64,000 nucleotides of DNA. Source: Pseudooceanicola aestuarii (lineage in GTDB: Bacteria > Pseudomonadota > Alphaproteobacteria > Rhodobacterales > Rhodobacteraceae). Location: NCBI RefSeq assembly GCF_010614805.1, contig NZ_JAAFZC010000001.1, positions 496,001-560,000 of the forward strand. The letters are read 5' to 3'. Shown piece by piece: positions 45,585-56,035 of the stretch. Under the pieces are notes generated by a model. That model saw only the letters and a program-made list of their open reading frames with translations. It did no database searches and was not told the origin of the DNA. The position numbers were made by a program, and so were the translations under genes. Position 1 is the stretch's first letter. Each line of letters opens with the position of its first letter.

Positions 45585-45794
45585 TTCCTGGAATCCTTCC
45601 GGTATAACGGGCTTGCGTGGTGAACATTGCCGCGCCGCGAAAGTCAAGGGAGCCGGGGCCAACCGGGCCGATTTCGCATGGGCATCGAAGGGGGCGCCCG
45701 GCGGCACATGCCGCCCGTGACCCGGATCGGAGGCCCCGGGACAGGCAGAGACGGCGATTGCGGCGGCAGGCAGACAGGACAGGCGGGGCAGCAG

Positions 45795-47081
45795 ATGACA
45801 CGAAACGGCAACCTTGCCCTTTTCCTGGCGATAGGCGCCGCCTGGGCGGTGTTGACCTTCTGGCGGTTTCACGGGGTCTGGCCGGCGGATCTGTCGGCAT
45901 TGTGGATGGCCGCCACCGCCTGGGCGGACGGGCGGCCCGACCTCGTCTATTCCGCCCCCGGCCGGATCTTTGCCGAAGGGGTGCCGGCGGAATGGTACGA
46001 CATGGCCCGCGCTCAGGGGGTGGAGGGGCAGACCCTGCTGCCTTTTGTCTACCCGCCGATCTGGGCGGTGCTGCTGTCGCCGGTGACCGGATGGATGGCT
46101 CCGCAGGCCTGGCACCAGGGGGTACTGGCGATGCACCTGGCGATGATCGTCGCGGCGGGCTGGATGGCCTGGGATGCCTGTCGCCTGCACGCTCCGCCAT
46201 TGCGGCACTGGGGCGCGGCACTGGTGGCGATCCTGATGACGTCCTCTCCGGTGTTCCTGTCGCTGATGCACAACCAGCCGCAGATCACCGTGATGTTCCT
46301 GACGGTCGCGTCGCTTTGGGCGGTGGCGTCGGGGCGTGCGGTGCTGGGCGGTGCGGCCCTGGGGCTGGCAGCGGCGCTGAAAGTGTCGCCCGTGGTGCTG
46401 GTGGTGATCCTGCTGGCCGATCGCAACTGGCGCGCGCTGGCGGCCATGGTGGTGGTGTCGGGCGGCTTCGGCCTGGCCTCTTTGCTGCTGGCGGGGTGGC
46501 AGCTGAACATGACCTTCCTGGCCCGCGCGGCCGAGGTCAGTGACCTGGCGCTGTTGAACGCGGTGAACCTGTCGCCGGAGGCGGTGCTGCACCAGCTGTT
46601 GGAGCTGTGGCGCGGTGCCACCCATGACGGCCGGATCCCGCAGGTCTACCGGCTGGCCGAACCGGCATGGTCGGGCGTTTTGTTCAAGGCGCTGCTGGCG
46701 GCGTCGCTGCTGGCCAGCCTGACCCTGACCCGCCACCTGCCCCGCGATGAACGGCTGCCGGTGCAATTCCTGCTGCTGTCTATCGCGGTGCCGATGCTGG
46801 GGCCGCTGTCGTGGTCGCATTATTTTGTGCAGGTCGCGCTGCTGCTGCCGGCGCTGTTCATCGTGTTGACGCGGCGGGCGGCCTGGCTGTGGGTGCTGGC
46901 GGTGGGGATTGGCGGCTCCACCCAGGTCTTCGGGCTGTTGCGGGAGCACAGCGCCTGGCTGATGTGGCCCTCGGTTCTGGGGGTGGCGATGTACGGGGCG
47001 CTGTTCGTGCATGTGGCGCGCGCCGCGCGGCGTCGGCGCAATCCGGGGATGCGGCTGGGCCGGCTCGGAGCGCCGGGATAG
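45795..47081 (+). CDS. Membrane glycosyltransferase of the GT87/DUF2029 type
   Basis: This 428-residue protein has about ten membrane segments. Near the N-terminus the pattern [22 protein letters not shown] is typical of the first loop of GT87 polyprenyl-phosphate mannosyltransferases, and [15 protein letters not shown] and [18 protein letters not shown] match later loops. The donor would be a polyprenyl-linked sugar used in the periplasm; the acceptor is unknown. ATG 45795 is chosen because the hydrophobic part begins there. The neighbour downstream is cfa. Confidence 0.8.
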   Translation: MTRNGNLALFLAIGAAWAVLTFWRFHGVWPADLSALWMAATAWADGRPDLVYSAPGRIFAEGVPAEWYDMARAQGVEGQTLLPFVYPPIWAVLLSPVTGWMAPQAWHQGVLAMHLAMIVAAGWMAWDACRLHAPPLRHWGAALVAILMTSSPVFLSLMHNQPQITVMFLTVASLWAVASGRAVLGGAALGLAAALKVSPVVLVVILLADRNWRALAAMVVVSGGFGLASLLLAGWQLNMTFLARAAEVSDLALLNAVNLSPEAVLHQLLELWRGATHDGRIPQVYRLAEPAWSGVLFKALLAASLLASLTLTRHLPRDERLPVQFLLLSIAVPMLGPLSWSHYFVQVALLLPALFIVLTRRAAWLWVLAVGIGGSTQVFGLLREHSAWLMWPSVLGVAMYGALFVHVARAARRRRNPGMRLGRLGAPG

Positions 47082-47262
47082 CGAACAGGGCGTCGAAGCA
47101 AAGCGTGGGGGCGGATCGGAAACTTGCCCTTTGCGCAGGGCCATTTAATATCGCCGTGATCCAATTCTACGGGGTCCGCCGCCTTTTGTCGGCGATCTGA
47201 CAGGACCAGATGCCGACCAACCGCTGAATCTCCGGCGGCCCCCCAATTCAGGGGTGGTGCAC

Positions 47263-48495
47263 ATGTGGAAAAATCTTCTGTTCCGATTTCTGGATGCGGG
47301 CATCCGAACCGGCCGCCTGACCGTGACCCTGGCCGACGGGACGCGGCGGCCGTTCGGTGATCCGGCGACGGGGCCGGATGTGGCGATCACGCTGCGCGAC
47401 GCGGATCTGCCACGCAAGCTGGTGATGAATCTCGAACTGGCCACCTGCGAAGCCTACATGGACGAACGCCTGCTGATCGACGGCGATGACCTGCGCGGCC
47501 TGCTGACCCTGGCGCTGTCCAACCGCCTGCGCCGCGACGGCATGGAATGGCAACGCCCGCTGGCCGCGCTGCGCCGCGCCCTGCGGCGGGTGGCGCAGTG
47601 GAATCCGGTCGGGCGGGCGCAGGACAACGTGGCGCATCATTATGACCTGTCCGGCGCGTTGTACGATCTGTTTCTCGACAGCGACCGGCAGTATTCCTGC
47701 GCCTATTGGCCCCGCCCCGGCATGACGCTGGAGCAAGCCCAGGAGGCCAAGAAACATCATATCGCGCGCAAGCTGCTGCTGCGCCCCGATCTGCGGGTGC
47801 TGGATATCGGCTGTGGCTGGGGCGGCATGGCCCTGACCCTGGCGCGCGATTACGGCCTGCGCGTCACTGGCGTCACACTGTCGCGCGAACAGCACCAGAT
47901 CGCCACCGCCCGCGTGCGCGACGCCGGGCTGGAAGACCGCGTGGACATCCGCCTTCAGGATTACCGCCAGCTGGACCAGCAGTTCGATCGCGTCGTCTCG
48001 GTCGGGATGTTCGAACATGTGGGCACGCCGCATTACCGCGAGTATTTCCGCCATGTGCATGACTTTCTGGCCCCGGATGGGGTGGCGCTGATCCATACCA
48101 TCGGGCGGGCTTCTCCACCGGGGACGACGAACGATTTCATCCGCAAGTACATTTTTCCCGGCGGCTACGTGCCGGCCCTGTCCGAGACGATGGCCGCGGT
48201 GGAGCGCCAGGAGCTATTTGCCACCGATATCGAGATCTGGCGCCTGCATTACGCCGAAACCCTGAAGGTCTGGCATGACCGGTTCATGGCCAATATCGAC
48301 GCCGCGCGCGCGCTTTATGACGACAGGTTCTGCCGGATGTGGCGCCTCTACCTTTTGGCAAGCGAGCTGACGTTTCGCCTGTCGACGCAGGTTGTTTTTC
48401 AAATCCAGATCGCGCGGCGGCAGGATGCGGTGCCGTTGACCCGCGATTACCTGCTGCCCGCCGAGTCCCATCCGACCGCCCAGGCCGCGCAATAG
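47263..48495 (+). CDS. cfa: Cyclopropane-fatty-acyl-phospholipid synthase family protein
   Basis: This 410-residue SAM-dependent methyltransferase of the CFA family cyclopropanates or methylates unsaturated acyl chains in membrane phospholipids. The SAM-binding loop is VLDIGCGWGGMALTLA near residue 185, preceded by HHYDLSGALYDLFLD, and VSVGMFEHVG and the C-terminal YAETLKVWHDRF are family marks. I chose ATG 47263 with GGGGTGG before it; GTG 47254 and 47257 are alternatives. It lies 181 bases after the GT87-type gene. Confidence 0.92.
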   Translation: MWKNLLFRFLDAGIRTGRLTVTLADGTRRPFGDPATGPDVAITLRDADLPRKLVMNLELATCEAYMDERLLIDGDDLRGLLTLALSNRLRRDGMEWQRPLAALRRALRRVAQWNPVGRAQDNVAHHYDLSGALYDLFLDSDRQYSCAYWPRPGMTLEQAQEAKKHHIARKLLLRPDLRVLDIGCGWGGMALTLARDYGLRVTGVTLSREQHQIATARVRDAGLEDRVDIRLQDYRQLDQQFDRVVSVGMFEHVGTPHYREYFRHVHDFLAPDGVALIHTIGRASPPGTTNDFIRKYIFPGGYVPALSETMAAVERQELFATDIEIWRLHYAETLKVWHDRFMANIDAARALYDDRFCRMWRLYLLASELTFRLSTQVVFQIQIARRQDAVPLTRDYLLPAESHPTAQAAQ

Positions 48496-48630
48496 CGACG
48501 CGCCGGGAGGCGACCGGTGGCGCATGCGGCAAACCGGGTCTTGCACGCAGGGCCACCACAGATATAACGCACGGCAATTTGCGCCCCCTCTCGGGCGCCT
48601 TTCCGCTTGCCCATATCGAAGGTTGCCGCG

Positions 48631-51600
48631 ATGCCCAAAAGAACCGATATCTCCTCCATCATGATTATCGGCGCGGGGCCCATCATCATCGGCCAGGCCT
48701 GCGAGTTCGATTATTCCGGCGCCCAGGCCTGCAAGGCCCTGCGGGAGGAAGGCTACCGCGTCATCCTCGTGAATTCGAACCCCGCGACCATCATGACCGA
48801 TCCGGGCCTGGCCGACGCCACCTATATCGAACCGATCACCCCCGAAGCCGTCGCCCGCATCATCGAGAAGGAGCGCCCCGACGCGCTGCTGCCCACCATG
48901 GGCGGCCAGACCGGGCTGAACACCTCTCTCGCGCTGGCCGACATGGGCGTGCTGGAGAAATACGGCGTGGAAATGATCGGCGCCAAGCGCGAAGCCATTG
49001 AAATGGCCGAAGACCGGAAGCTGTTCCGGGAGGCGATGGACCGGCTGGGCATCGAAAACCCCAAGGCCACCATCGTCGCCGCGCCGAAACGCGACACCGG
49101 CAAGTTCGACATCGCCCATGGGCTGCAACAGGCGATGGACGCGCTGGAAGACATCGGCCTGCCCGCAATCATCCGCCCCGCCTTTACCCTGGGCGGAACC
49201 GGCGGCGGCGTGGCCTACAACCGCGACGATTACGAATATTATTGCCGCACCGGCATGGAGGCCTCGCCGGTCGGGCAGATCCTGGTGGATGAATCGCTGC
49301 TGGGCTGGAAGGAATTCGAGATGGAAGTCGTGCGCGACCGCGCCGACAACGCCATCATCGTCTGTGCCATCGAAAACGTCGATCCGATGGGCGTGCACAC
49401 CGGCGATTCGATCACCGTGGCCCCGGCGCTGACCCTGACGGACAAGGAATATCAGGCGATGCGCAACGGCTCCATCGCCGTGCTGCGCGAAATCGGGGTG
49501 GAGACCGGCGGCTCCAACGTGCAATGGGCGATCAACCCCGAAGACGGCCGCATGGTCGTGATCGAGATGAACCCCCGCGTCTCCCGCTCCTCCGCGCTGG
49601 CCTCCAAGGCGACGGGCTTTCCCATTGCCAAGATCGCGGCAAAACTCGCCGTGGGTTACACGCTGGACGAGCTGGACAATGACATCACCAAGGTCACGCC
49701 AGCCAGCTTCGAACCGACCATCGACTATGTCGTGACGAAGATCCCGCGCTTTGCCTTCGAGAAGTTCCCCGGCTCCGAACCGCACCTGACCACCGCGATG
49801 AAATCCGTGGGCGAGGTCATGGCCATCGGCCGCAGCTTCCACGAATCGCTGCAAAAGGCGCTGGCTTCCATGGAAACCGGCCTGACCGGGCTGGACGAGA
49901 TCGAAATCGAGGGCGCGCCCGATCCCGCCGCCCTGATCAAGGCGCTGTCGGCCCAGACGCCGGACCGGATCCGCGTCATCGCCCAGGCCATGCGCCATGG
50001 CCTGTCGGACCTGGAAATTCAGGGCGCCACCTCGTTTGACCCGTGGTTCCTGTCGCGCCTGCGCGAAATCGTCGATGCCGAGGAAGAGATCCGCGCCAAT
50101 GGCCTGCCGGTGACCGAGGACGGCATCCGCCGGCTCAAGATGATGGGCTTTACCGATGCGCGGCTGGGTCAGCTGACCGGCCGGGACGAGGACAACGTGC
50201 GCCGCGCCCGTTCCAACCTGGGCGTGACCGCCGTGTTCAAGCGGATCGACACCTGCGCCGCCGAGTTCGAGGCCCAGACCCCCTATATGTATTCCACCTA
50301 CGAGGCGCCCATGATGGGCGAGGTGGAGGACGAATCGCGCCCCACCGACCGCAAGAAGGTGGTCATTCTGGGCGGTGGTCCGAACCGGATCGGCCAGGGG
50401 ATCGAGTTTGACTATTGCTGCTGCCACGCCTGTTTCGCGCTGACCGATGCGGGCTATGAAACCATCATGGTCAACTGCAACCCGGAAACCGTGTCCACGG
50501 ATTACGACACGTCGGACCGGCTGTATTTCGAACCGCTGACCTTTGAACACGTGATGGAAATCCTGCGGATCGAACAATCCAAGGGCACGCTGCATGGCGT
50601 GATCGTTCAATTCGGCGGGCAGACCCCCCTGAAGCTGGCCAACCAGCTGGAAGAGGCCGGGATCCCCATCCTGGGCACCACCCCCGACGCCATCGACCTG
50701 GCCGAAGACCGGGAGCGGTTCCAGGACCTGGTGAACCGGCTGGGGCTGAAACAGCCCCGCAACGGCATTGCCCATTCAGATGCCGAGGCGCTGGATATCG
50801 CGTTGGAAATCGGCTTCCCGCTGGTGATCCGCCCGTCCTACGTCCTGGGCGGCCGCGCGATGGAGATCGTGCGCGACATGGACGGGCTGAAACGCTACAT
50901 CCGTGACGCCGTGGTGGTGTCCGGCGACAGCCCGGTGCTGTTGGACAGCTACCTGTCCGGCGCGGTCGAAGTCGATGTCGATGCGCTGTGCGACGGCACC
51001 GACGTGCATGTCGCCGGCATCATGGAACATATCGAGGAGGCCGGCGTGCATTCCGGCGACAGCGCCTGTTCCCTGCCCCCCCATTCGCTGAGCCAACCGA
51101 TCATCGACGCGCTGAAGGCCCAGTCGCGCGCGCTGGCGCTGGAACTGGGCGTCGTCGGCCTGATGAACGTGCAATTTGCGGTCAAGAAGACCCCCGAAGG
51201 GGTCGAAGAGATCTTCCTGATCGAGGTCAACCCCCGCGCTTCCCGCACCGTGCCCTTCGTGGCCAAGGCGGTGAATTCGCCCATCGCCTCCATCGCCGCG
51301 CGCGTCATGGCGGGGGAAAAACTGGCGACCTTCGACCTGGTGGATCCCCAGATCGAGGGCTACGCCGTCAAGGAGGCCGTGCTGCCCTTCGCCCGGTTCC
51401 CCGGCGTCGACACGATCCTGGGGCCGGAGATGCGCTCCACCGGGGAGGTCATGGGCTATGACAAGACTTTCGCCCGGGCGTTCCTGAAGGCACAGATGGG
51501 CGCGGGCAACGATCTGCCGCGCGATGGCCGCGTCTTCCTGTCGATCCGCGACGAGGACAAGACCGACGGAATGCGCGACGCGGCGCAGCGCCTGATCCGG

Positions 51601-51912
51601 CTGGGGTTCACCATCGTGGCCACGCGCGGCACCGCCGATTGGCTCCGCACGGCGGCGCTGGATTGCGAATTGGTGAACAAGGTCTACGAAGGCCGGCCCA
51701 ATATCGTGGATCAGCTGAAGGACGGGCAGATCGCACTGGTCCTGAACACGACCGAGGGCGCGCAATCGGTGTCCGACAGCCGGGAAATCCGGTCCGTGGC
51801 GTTGTATGACAAGATCCCCTACTTCACCACCGCCGCCGGGGCCATGGCCGCCGCCCGCGCCATCGAGGCTCGCGAAGAAGGCGAACTGGCCGTCAACGCC
51901 CTGCAAGGATGA
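48631..51912 (+). CDS. carB: Carbamoyl-phosphate synthase large chain
   Basis: This 1093-residue synthetase makes carbamoyl phosphate for arginine and pyrimidines, using ammonia passed from CarA. It has two ATP-grasp halves: the first opens with [21 protein letters not shown] and contains [17 protein letters not shown], and the second opens with [25 protein letters not shown] and contains [19 protein letters not shown]. The C-terminal MGS domain ([15 protein letters not shown]) binds allosteric effectors. ATG 48631 follows GAAGG by eight bases. carA is not in the window. A 29-residue lipoprotein gene begins four bases after the stop. Confidence 0.97.
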   Translation: MPKRTDISSIMIIGAGPIIIGQACEFDYSGAQACKALREEGYRVILVNSNPATIMTDPGLADATYIEPITPEAVARIIEKERPDALLPTMGGQTGLNTSLALADMGVLEKYGVEMIGAKREAIEMAEDRKLFREAMDRLGIENPKATIVAAPKRDTGKFDIAHGLQQAMDALEDIGLPAIIRPAFTLGGTGGGVAYNRDDYEYYCRTGMEASPVGQILVDESLLGWKEFEMEVVRDRADNAIIVCAIENVDPMGVHTGDSITVAPALTLTDKEYQAMRNGSIAVLREIGVETGGSNVQWAINPEDGRMVVIEMNPRVSRSSALASKATGFPIAKIAAKLAVGYTLDELDNDITKVTPASFEPTIDYVVTKIPRFAFEKFPGSEPHLTTAMKSVGEVMAIGRSFHESLQKALASMETGLTGLDEIEIEGAPDPAALIKALSAQTPDRIRVIAQAMRHGLSDLEIQGATSFDPWFLSRLREIVDAEEEIRANGLPVTEDGIRRLKMMGFTDARLGQLTGRDEDNVRRARSNLGVTAVFKRIDTCAAEFEAQTPYMYSTYEAPMMGEVEDESRPTDRKKVVILGGGPNRIGQGIEFDYCCCHACFALTDAGYETIMVNCNPETVSTDYDTSDRLYFEPLTFEHVMEILRIEQSKGTLHGVIVQFGGQTPLKLANQLEEAGIPILGTTPDAIDLAEDRERFQDLVNRLGLKQPRNGIAHSDAEALDIALEIGFPLVIRPSYVLGGRAMEIVRDMDGLKRYIRDAVVVSGDSPVLLDSYLSGAVEVDVDALCDGTDVHVAGIMEHIEEAGVHSGDSACSLPPHSLSQPIIDALKAQSRALALELGVVGLMNVQFAVKKTPEGVEEIFLIEVNPRASRTVPFVAKAVNSPIASIAARVMAGEKLATFDLVDPQIEGYAVKEAVLPFARFPGVDTILGPEMRSTGEVMGYDKTFARAFLKAQMGAGNDLPRDGRVFLSIRDEDKTDGMRDAAQRLIRLGFTIVATRGTADWLRTAALDCELVNKVYEGRPNIVDQLKDGQIALVLNTTEGAQSVSDSREIRSVALYDKIPYFTTAAGAMAAARAIEAREEGELAVNALQG

Positions 51913-51916
51913 TCCG

Positions 51917-52006
51917 ATGACCCGCAGAACCGCCCTTCGGCTTGCCCTGCTGATCCCGCTGATGGCAGTGGCGGCCTGCGGATCGCCGCTGATCCCGATC
52001 ATCTGA
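51917..52006 (+). CDS. Tiny lipoprotein precursor
   Basis: This 29-residue ORF begins four bases after carB. MTRRTALRLALLIPLMAVAAC forms a short basic start, a hydrophobic core and a lipobox-like VAAC; the mature part would be only CGSPLIPII. It resembles entericidin-like or other very small lipoproteins of alphaproteobacteria. With no strong ribosome site, translation may depend on coupling to carB. Real but low-certainty; a chance hydrophobic ORF remains possible. Confidence 0.6.
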   Translation: MTRRTALRLALLIPLMAVAACGSPLIPII

Positions 52007-52067
52007 CCGCGCGCGGGGCCGGCCCTGTCCGGCCCCGTTCCGCGCCCTGCCCGCAGGAGGGGCGGCG

Positions 52068-52652
52068 ATGGCCAAGCTCTACTTTCATTATTCCACGATG
52101 AACGCGGGCAAATCGACCGTGTTGCTTCAGGCCTCGCACAATTACATCGAACGCGGGATGCAGACCTATCTGCTGACCGCGCGGCTGGACGACCGGGCCG
52201 GGCCGGGGCGCGTGGCCTCGCGCATCGGCATCAGCGCCGCGGCCGACACCTTTACCGACGCGGATGACCTGCTGGCCCGGATCGCGGCCCGGCTGGCGGC
52301 GGGGCCCTGCGCCTGCGTGTTCATCGACGAAGCCCAATTCCTGACCCGCCGCCAGGTCTGGCAACTGGCCCGCGCGGTGGACGACCTGGGCGTGCCGATC
52401 ATGTGCTACGGCCTGCGCGTGGACTTTCTGGGAGAACTGTTCGAAGGCTCTGCCGCGCTGCTGGCGCTGGCCGACGAAATGCGCGAGGTCCGTACCATCT
52501 GCCATTGCGGCAAGAAGGCCACGATGGTGGTGCGGCGCGGCCCCGACGGGCAGGCCCTGCGCGAAGGGGCCCAGGTGCAGATCGGCGGGAATGAAACCTA
52601 TGTTTCCCTCTGCCGCCGTCACTGGCGAGAGGAAATGGGCGATCCGGGCTGA
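52068..52652 (+). CDS. tdk: Thymidine kinase
   Basis: This 194-residue salvage enzyme phosphorylates thymidine with ATP. The P-loop is YFHYSTMNAGKSTVLLQ near residue 9, the Walker B-like segment is CVFIDEAQFL near 82, and the C-terminal zinc lobe shows CHCGKKATMVVR and CRRHW. Length and order match the type II TK family. AGGAGG precedes ATG 52068. It follows carB and the tiny lipoprotein on the same strand. Confidence 0.95.
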   Translation: MAKLYFHYSTMNAGKSTVLLQASHNYIERGMQTYLLTARLDDRAGPGRVASRIGISAAADTFTDADDLLARIAARLAAGPCACVFIDEAQFLTRRQVWQLARAVDDLGVPIMCYGLRVDFLGELFEGSAALLALADEMREVRTICHCGKKATMVVRRGPDGQALREGAQVQIGGNETYVSLCRRHWREEMGDPG

Positions 52653-52743
52653 GGGCCGCCGGCCGCCACGTCGCGGCTGGCCAAAAACCTGACGGCCGGA
52701 CCGGATCCCCGTGCGCCGCCTGACCCTGTCCCACCCGCGCGGG

Positions 52744-53700
52744 TCAGTTCACCAGGTTCGGCGGCGTCTCTCCGGCGAAATAGGCGCGCAGGTTCTCTAC
52801 CGCCAGCGCGCCCATCGCTTCGCGCACATCCAGCGAGGCGGTGCCCAGATGCGGCAACAGGGTCGCATTCTCCAGCGCGCGCAAAGCCTCGGGCACCTCA
52901 GGCTCGTTCGCGTAGACATCAAGGCCGGCACCGCCGATCTGCCCTGCCTCCAGCGCGGCGATCAGGGCCGTCTCCTCCACGATGTCACCACGTGCGATGT
53001 TGACCAGGATGGCATGCGGCTGCATCGCCCCGATCACGGCGGCATCCACCAGGTGCCGGGTCTCTGCCCCGCCCGGCAGGGCCACGACCAGGATGTCCGC
53101 CCATTCGGCCAATGCGCGCGGCGTATCCTGTCGGGCGATGGGGAAATCGGCGGATTTCTCCGACCGGTTCCAATAGCCGACCTCCATGCCAAAGCCGTGG
53201 TGACAGCGCCGGGCGACGGCCTCTCCGATACGGCCAAAGCCCAGAATACCGACGCGCCGCCCGGTTACGTGAAGGCCCAGCATCTGCGTCGGATGCCAGC
53301 CGCCCCACCTGCCCGAACGGGTCAGCCGCTCGCCCTCGCCCGCGCGGCGGCAGGCCATCAGGATCAGGGTCATGGCGATATCGGCGGTGGCGTCGGTCAC
53401 GGCGCCGGGCGTGTTGGTCACCGCAACGCCCCGGCCACGCGCGGCCTCTACGTCGATATGATTGTAGCCGACGCCGAAATTGGCCACCATCCGGCAACGC
53501 GGGCGGCCGAAATCATGCAGGATATCCTTGGTGATGCAGTCGCCCAGCGTCACCATCATCCCGTCATAGAGGGCAAAGCCCGCGCGCAATTCCGCGGCCG
53601 TCATCGGCAGGATGCTGTCCCGTACCTCGATATCGAACAGCGCCTGCGCGGCCTTGATCGTGGCGTCGGGCATCGGGCGGGAGAGGAGAACACGTTTCAC
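52744..53700 (-). CDS. D-2-hydroxyacid dehydrogenase (glyoxylate/hydroxypyruvate reductase-like)
   Basis: This 318-residue NAD(P)-dependent enzyme has the Rossmann motif GILGFGRIGEAVARR near residue 150 and the three catalytic residues of the family: Arg in NIARGD, Glu in NEPEVP and His in LLPHLGTA. The likely substrate is glyoxylate or hydroxypyruvate, but other 2-keto acids are possible. The start is GTG 53700, overlapping the csaA stop (GTGA). It ends the proC-csaA-dehydrogenase operon. Confidence 0.92.
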   Translation of the reverse strand: MKRVLLSRPMPDATIKAAQALFDIEVRDSILPMTAAELRAGFALYDGMMVTLGDCITKDILHDFGRPRCRMVANFGVGYNHIDVEAARGRGVAVTNTPGAVTDATADIAMTLILMACRRAGEGERLTRSGRWGGWHPTQMLGLHVTGRRVGILGFGRIGEAVARRCHHGFGMEVGYWNRSEKSADFPIARQDTPRALAEWADILVVALPGGAETRHLVDAAVIGAMQPHAILVNIARGDIVEETALIAALEAGQIGGAGLDVYANEPEVPEALRALENATLLPHLGTASLDVREAMGALAVENLRAYFAGETPPNLVN

Positions 53701-54035
53701 TGCATCCGCTCCCCCGGTTGCACCTCCTGATCGGGGGCCAACAGGACTATGCCGCCATCAGGGTCGGCGACGCCCAGCACCAGGAACTCGGACATGAACG
53801 GCCCGATCTGGCGCGGCGGGAAGTTGACCACGCCCATGACCATGCGGCCCGCCAGGCTGTCGGGGGTGTAATGCGCGGTCAACTGAGCGGAGGTTTTCTT
53901 TTCTCCGATCTCAGGCCCAAAATCGACCCAGAGCTTGATCGCCGGCTTGCGGGCCTCGGGAAAGGGTTCGGCGCGCAGCACGCGGCCGGCGCGAATATCG
54001 ACCTTCAGGAAATCGTCGAACATGATTTCAGCCAT
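53697..54035 (-). CDS. csaA: CsaA-like tRNA-binding domain protein
   Basis: This 112-residue protein consists of a single tRNA-binding (EMAP/OB-fold) domain: FLKVDIRAGRVLRAEPFPEARKPAIKLWVDFG at the N-terminus and VVNFPPRQIGPFMSEFLVLG near the middle. In other bacteria CsaA has been described as an export-related chaperone; its tRNA-binding fold is well established. ATG 54035 overlaps the end of proC by eight bases, so it is coupled to proC upstream and to the dehydrogenase downstream. Confidence 0.88.
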   Translation of the reverse strand: MAEIMFDDFLKVDIRAGRVLRAEPFPEARKPAIKLWVDFGPEIGEKKTSAQLTAHYTPDSLAGRMVMGVVNFPPRQIGPFMSEFLVLGVADPDGGIVLLAPDQEVQPGERMQ

Positions 54036-54843
54036 TTGCCAGTTCCTTCGATCTGCGGGTCGCGGCGTCGACGGTGCGGGCCATCAGCGGCGGCAATCCC
54101 CCCTCCGCCTGCATCAGAACCTCCAGCCCGGCCTGGGTGGTGCCATTGGGGCTGGTGACGTTGCGGCGCAGCTCTGCCGGGTCTGTCCCGCTTTGCACCG
54201 CGAGGGCACCAGCCCCGGCGACGGTCGCGCGGGCCAGTTGCAGGGCCAGATCCGCGCCCAACCCCTGCGCCTGCCCGGCTGCGGTCAGCGCCTCGATCAT
54301 GTGGAACACATAGGCCGGGCCCGAGCCGGAGACCCCGGTGACGGCGTCCATCTGGCCTTCGTTCTCCAGCCGCACAACCTGGCCGACGGCGGACAGCAGA
54401 TCTTCGGCCAGGGTCAGCCCGGCCTCCCCCACGCGGTCATTGCCGATGATCGCGGTGATCCCCTGGCTGATGGCGGCGGGCGTGTTGGGCATGGCGCGAA
54501 TGATCGGAGCCTGCGGGCCGAACGCCTCCTGAAACGCGGCGATCGGCGTGCCCGCCGCGATGGAGACGAACAGCGTCGCCCCCCCGCCCAGTGCCGCCAG
54601 CTGCGGCAGCGCATCGCCCATCATCTGCGGTTTCACCGCGACCACGGCCACCGCCGGATCGGCGGGCAGCTGGCCGTTGATGGTGACCCCCGTGCCGCGC
54701 AGCCAGTCCGACGGCGCGGGGTCGATCACCCAGACATCGGCCGGGTCCAGCCCGGTGTTCAGCCAGCCTTGCAGCATGGCGCCGCCCATCTTGCCGCAGC
54801 CCAGAAGTACCAGCCCACGCCCGGAAATGCGTTCATTCGCCAT
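54028..54843 (-). CDS. proC: Pyrroline-5-carboxylate reductase
   Basis: This 271-residue NADPH enzyme makes the last step of proline biosynthesis. The N-terminal Rossmann loop LVLLGCGKMGGAMLQGWL, the central VAVVAVKPQMMGDALPQL and the C-terminal GSGPAYVFHMIEALTAAG are the ProC signature blocks. It is the first gene of a three-gene operon with csaA and the hydroxyacid dehydrogenase, overlapping the former. The YbjN gene precedes it on the same strand with a gap of about 40 bases. Confidence 0.95.
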   Translation of the reverse strand: MANERISGRGLVLLGCGKMGGAMLQGWLNTGLDPADVWVIDPAPSDWLRGTGVTINGQLPADPAVAVVAVKPQMMGDALPQLAALGGGATLFVSIAAGTPIAAFQEAFGPQAPIIRAMPNTPAAISQGITAIIGNDRVGEAGLTLAEDLLSAVGQVVRLENEGQMDAVTGVSGSGPAYVFHMIEALTAAGQAQGLGADLALQLARATVAGAGALAVQSGTDPAELRRNVTSPNGTTQAGLEVLMQAEGGLPPLMARTVDAATRRSKELANG

Positions 54844-54885
54844 GCGGATGCCCCCGTCACCTGTGATCCGTGTCGGGGGCGAGTG

Positions 54886-55386
54886 TTACGCGCGACCGTA
54901 GGCCTCTGCAATGGCCGCCTCCACGGCCTCCTGCGGAGTCTTGCCACCCCAGGCATTCAGCTGGAAGGCCGGGTAATAGCGTTCGGAGGCCCGCACCGCG
55001 GCGGTGATCAACGTGTCCACCTGTTCGGTGGAAACACATTGCCCGCCCGCCATCACCAACCCGTAGCGGAAGACCATCAGCTTCTGCTCTGCCCAGTAGG
55101 TGAAGGCGCCGGACCAGCATTGATCGTTCACGAGATTGAGCAATTCGTACAGCCCCGGAAGTGCCTCTTCCGGCGGCTCCATCTCGAAGGTGCAGACCAT
55201 GCGCAGAGTCTCGTCATGGCCGGACCAGGCCAGCGTGACGGAATAGGTCCGCCATTGGCCTTCGACCGCCATGGCGATCTGGTCGTCACCGATGCGGTCA
55301 AAATCCCATTCGTGGTGCTCCGCCAGGGTTTCCACGATGTCGATCGGGTGCAGTTCTTCGCTCAGGAAGTGTTCAGACAACGCCAT
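54886..55386 (-). CDS. YbjN-domain protein
   Basis: This 166-residue soluble protein fits the YbjN family: HPIDIVETLAEHHEWDFDRIGDDQI at the N-terminus, VTLAWSGHDETLRMVCTFEME in the middle and the helix GLYELLNLVNDQCWSGAFTYW. The family is thought to act as a sensor or co-chaperone; the molecular role is uncertain. ATG 55386 has AGAGGTG upstream. It precedes proC on the same strand, so it may be co-transcribed. Confidence 0.87.
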   Translation of the reverse strand: MALSEHFLSEELHPIDIVETLAEHHEWDFDRIGDDQIAMAVEGQWRTYSVTLAWSGHDETLRMVCTFEMEPPEEALPGLYELLNLVNDQCWSGAFTYWAEQKLMVFRYGLVMAGGQCVSTEQVDTLITAAVRASERYYPAFQLNAWGGKTPQEAVEAAIAEAYGRA

Positions 55387-55517
55387 GCGCCACCTCTTGT
55401 TTGACTAGCGCAAGGGGCTTGGCCGCACCCAAGCGCTAGGTGCCTGCTCTAGAAACGGGGCGATATCCCGCGTCCCTTACCAGATATGGTGAGGGGCAGC
55501 AGCAAACCTGTAAAGCC

Positions 55518-55550
55518 ATAAGTTGGGGATAAACCCAATAAGTTGTGGAT
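55518..55550. repeat. Pair of 13-bp near-identical direct repeats
   Basis: ATAAGTTGGGGAT at 55518-55530 and ATAAGTTGTGGAT at 55538-55550 differ at one base and start 20 bases apart. Each contains a TGTGGAT-like core that is one or two bases from a DnaA box. They lie in the gap between the YbjN gene and the small membrane-protein gene. Confidence 0.55.
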
Positions 55551-55655
55551 TTCACCGCACCCACCACACAAAGCTGCGGCAATCGGCAGATCCGGGATCC
55601 GCAATGACGATTCCGTGACGGTGGCGCGGCCCCCTGGCAGGGCATCTCGCGGGAG

Positions 55656-55868
55656 TCAGATCAGGATCAGGAAGAGCGCCCCGTAGAAAAGGACGCCAAA
55701 GACGAGGCCGGGCAAAATCCACCAACCGGCGGTCAATTCTCCCGTGCCGCAGTTCCGGGGAAATTCGGAACCGGCACAGCTGCGCGGCAGGTCGATCCCC
55801 TCGCGCCGGGCAGCCTGCCGCGCCGAGGACCAACTGGTCCGATGTGCAGAAACTGGACGCCGCCGCAT
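55656..55868 (-). CDS. Small single-helix membrane protein of unknown function
   Basis: This ORF of 70 residues has a basic, serine-rich N-terminus (MRRRPVSAHRTSWSSARQ), a middle with two cysteines (RSCAGSEF, RNCGTGEL) and one C-terminal membrane helix (GWWILPGLVFGVLFYGALFLILI). I recognise no family. The ATG at 55868 is seven bases behind GGGAG; ATG 55874 is an alternative two codons earlier. Hydrophobic tail and a plausible ribosome site favour a real gene. Confidence 0.55.
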   Translation of the reverse strand: MRRRPVSAHRTSWSSARQAARREGIDLPRSCAGSEFPRNCGTGELTAGWWILPGLVFGVLFYGALFLILI

Positions 55869-56035
55869 TGTCATACTCCCGTGTCCTCCGGGGGTAATTA
55901 CGCTGCAAAGGTCAACCTTGGGTCAAGTAACATACATCATTCGACGCCAATGTGCATCGAATTGAGGGGATTTTTCAGTCCACACCCGAAATAATGACGC
56001 CCCAGCGCGTCATTGCGGCCTGGAACGGGCGGCGG

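Noticed and set aside
43809..47144. An 1111-codon frame extending aspS upstream
   Set aside because: The first 520 residues are low-complexity and antisense to the membrane glycosyltransferase; aspS begins at 45584 with its conserved N-terminus.
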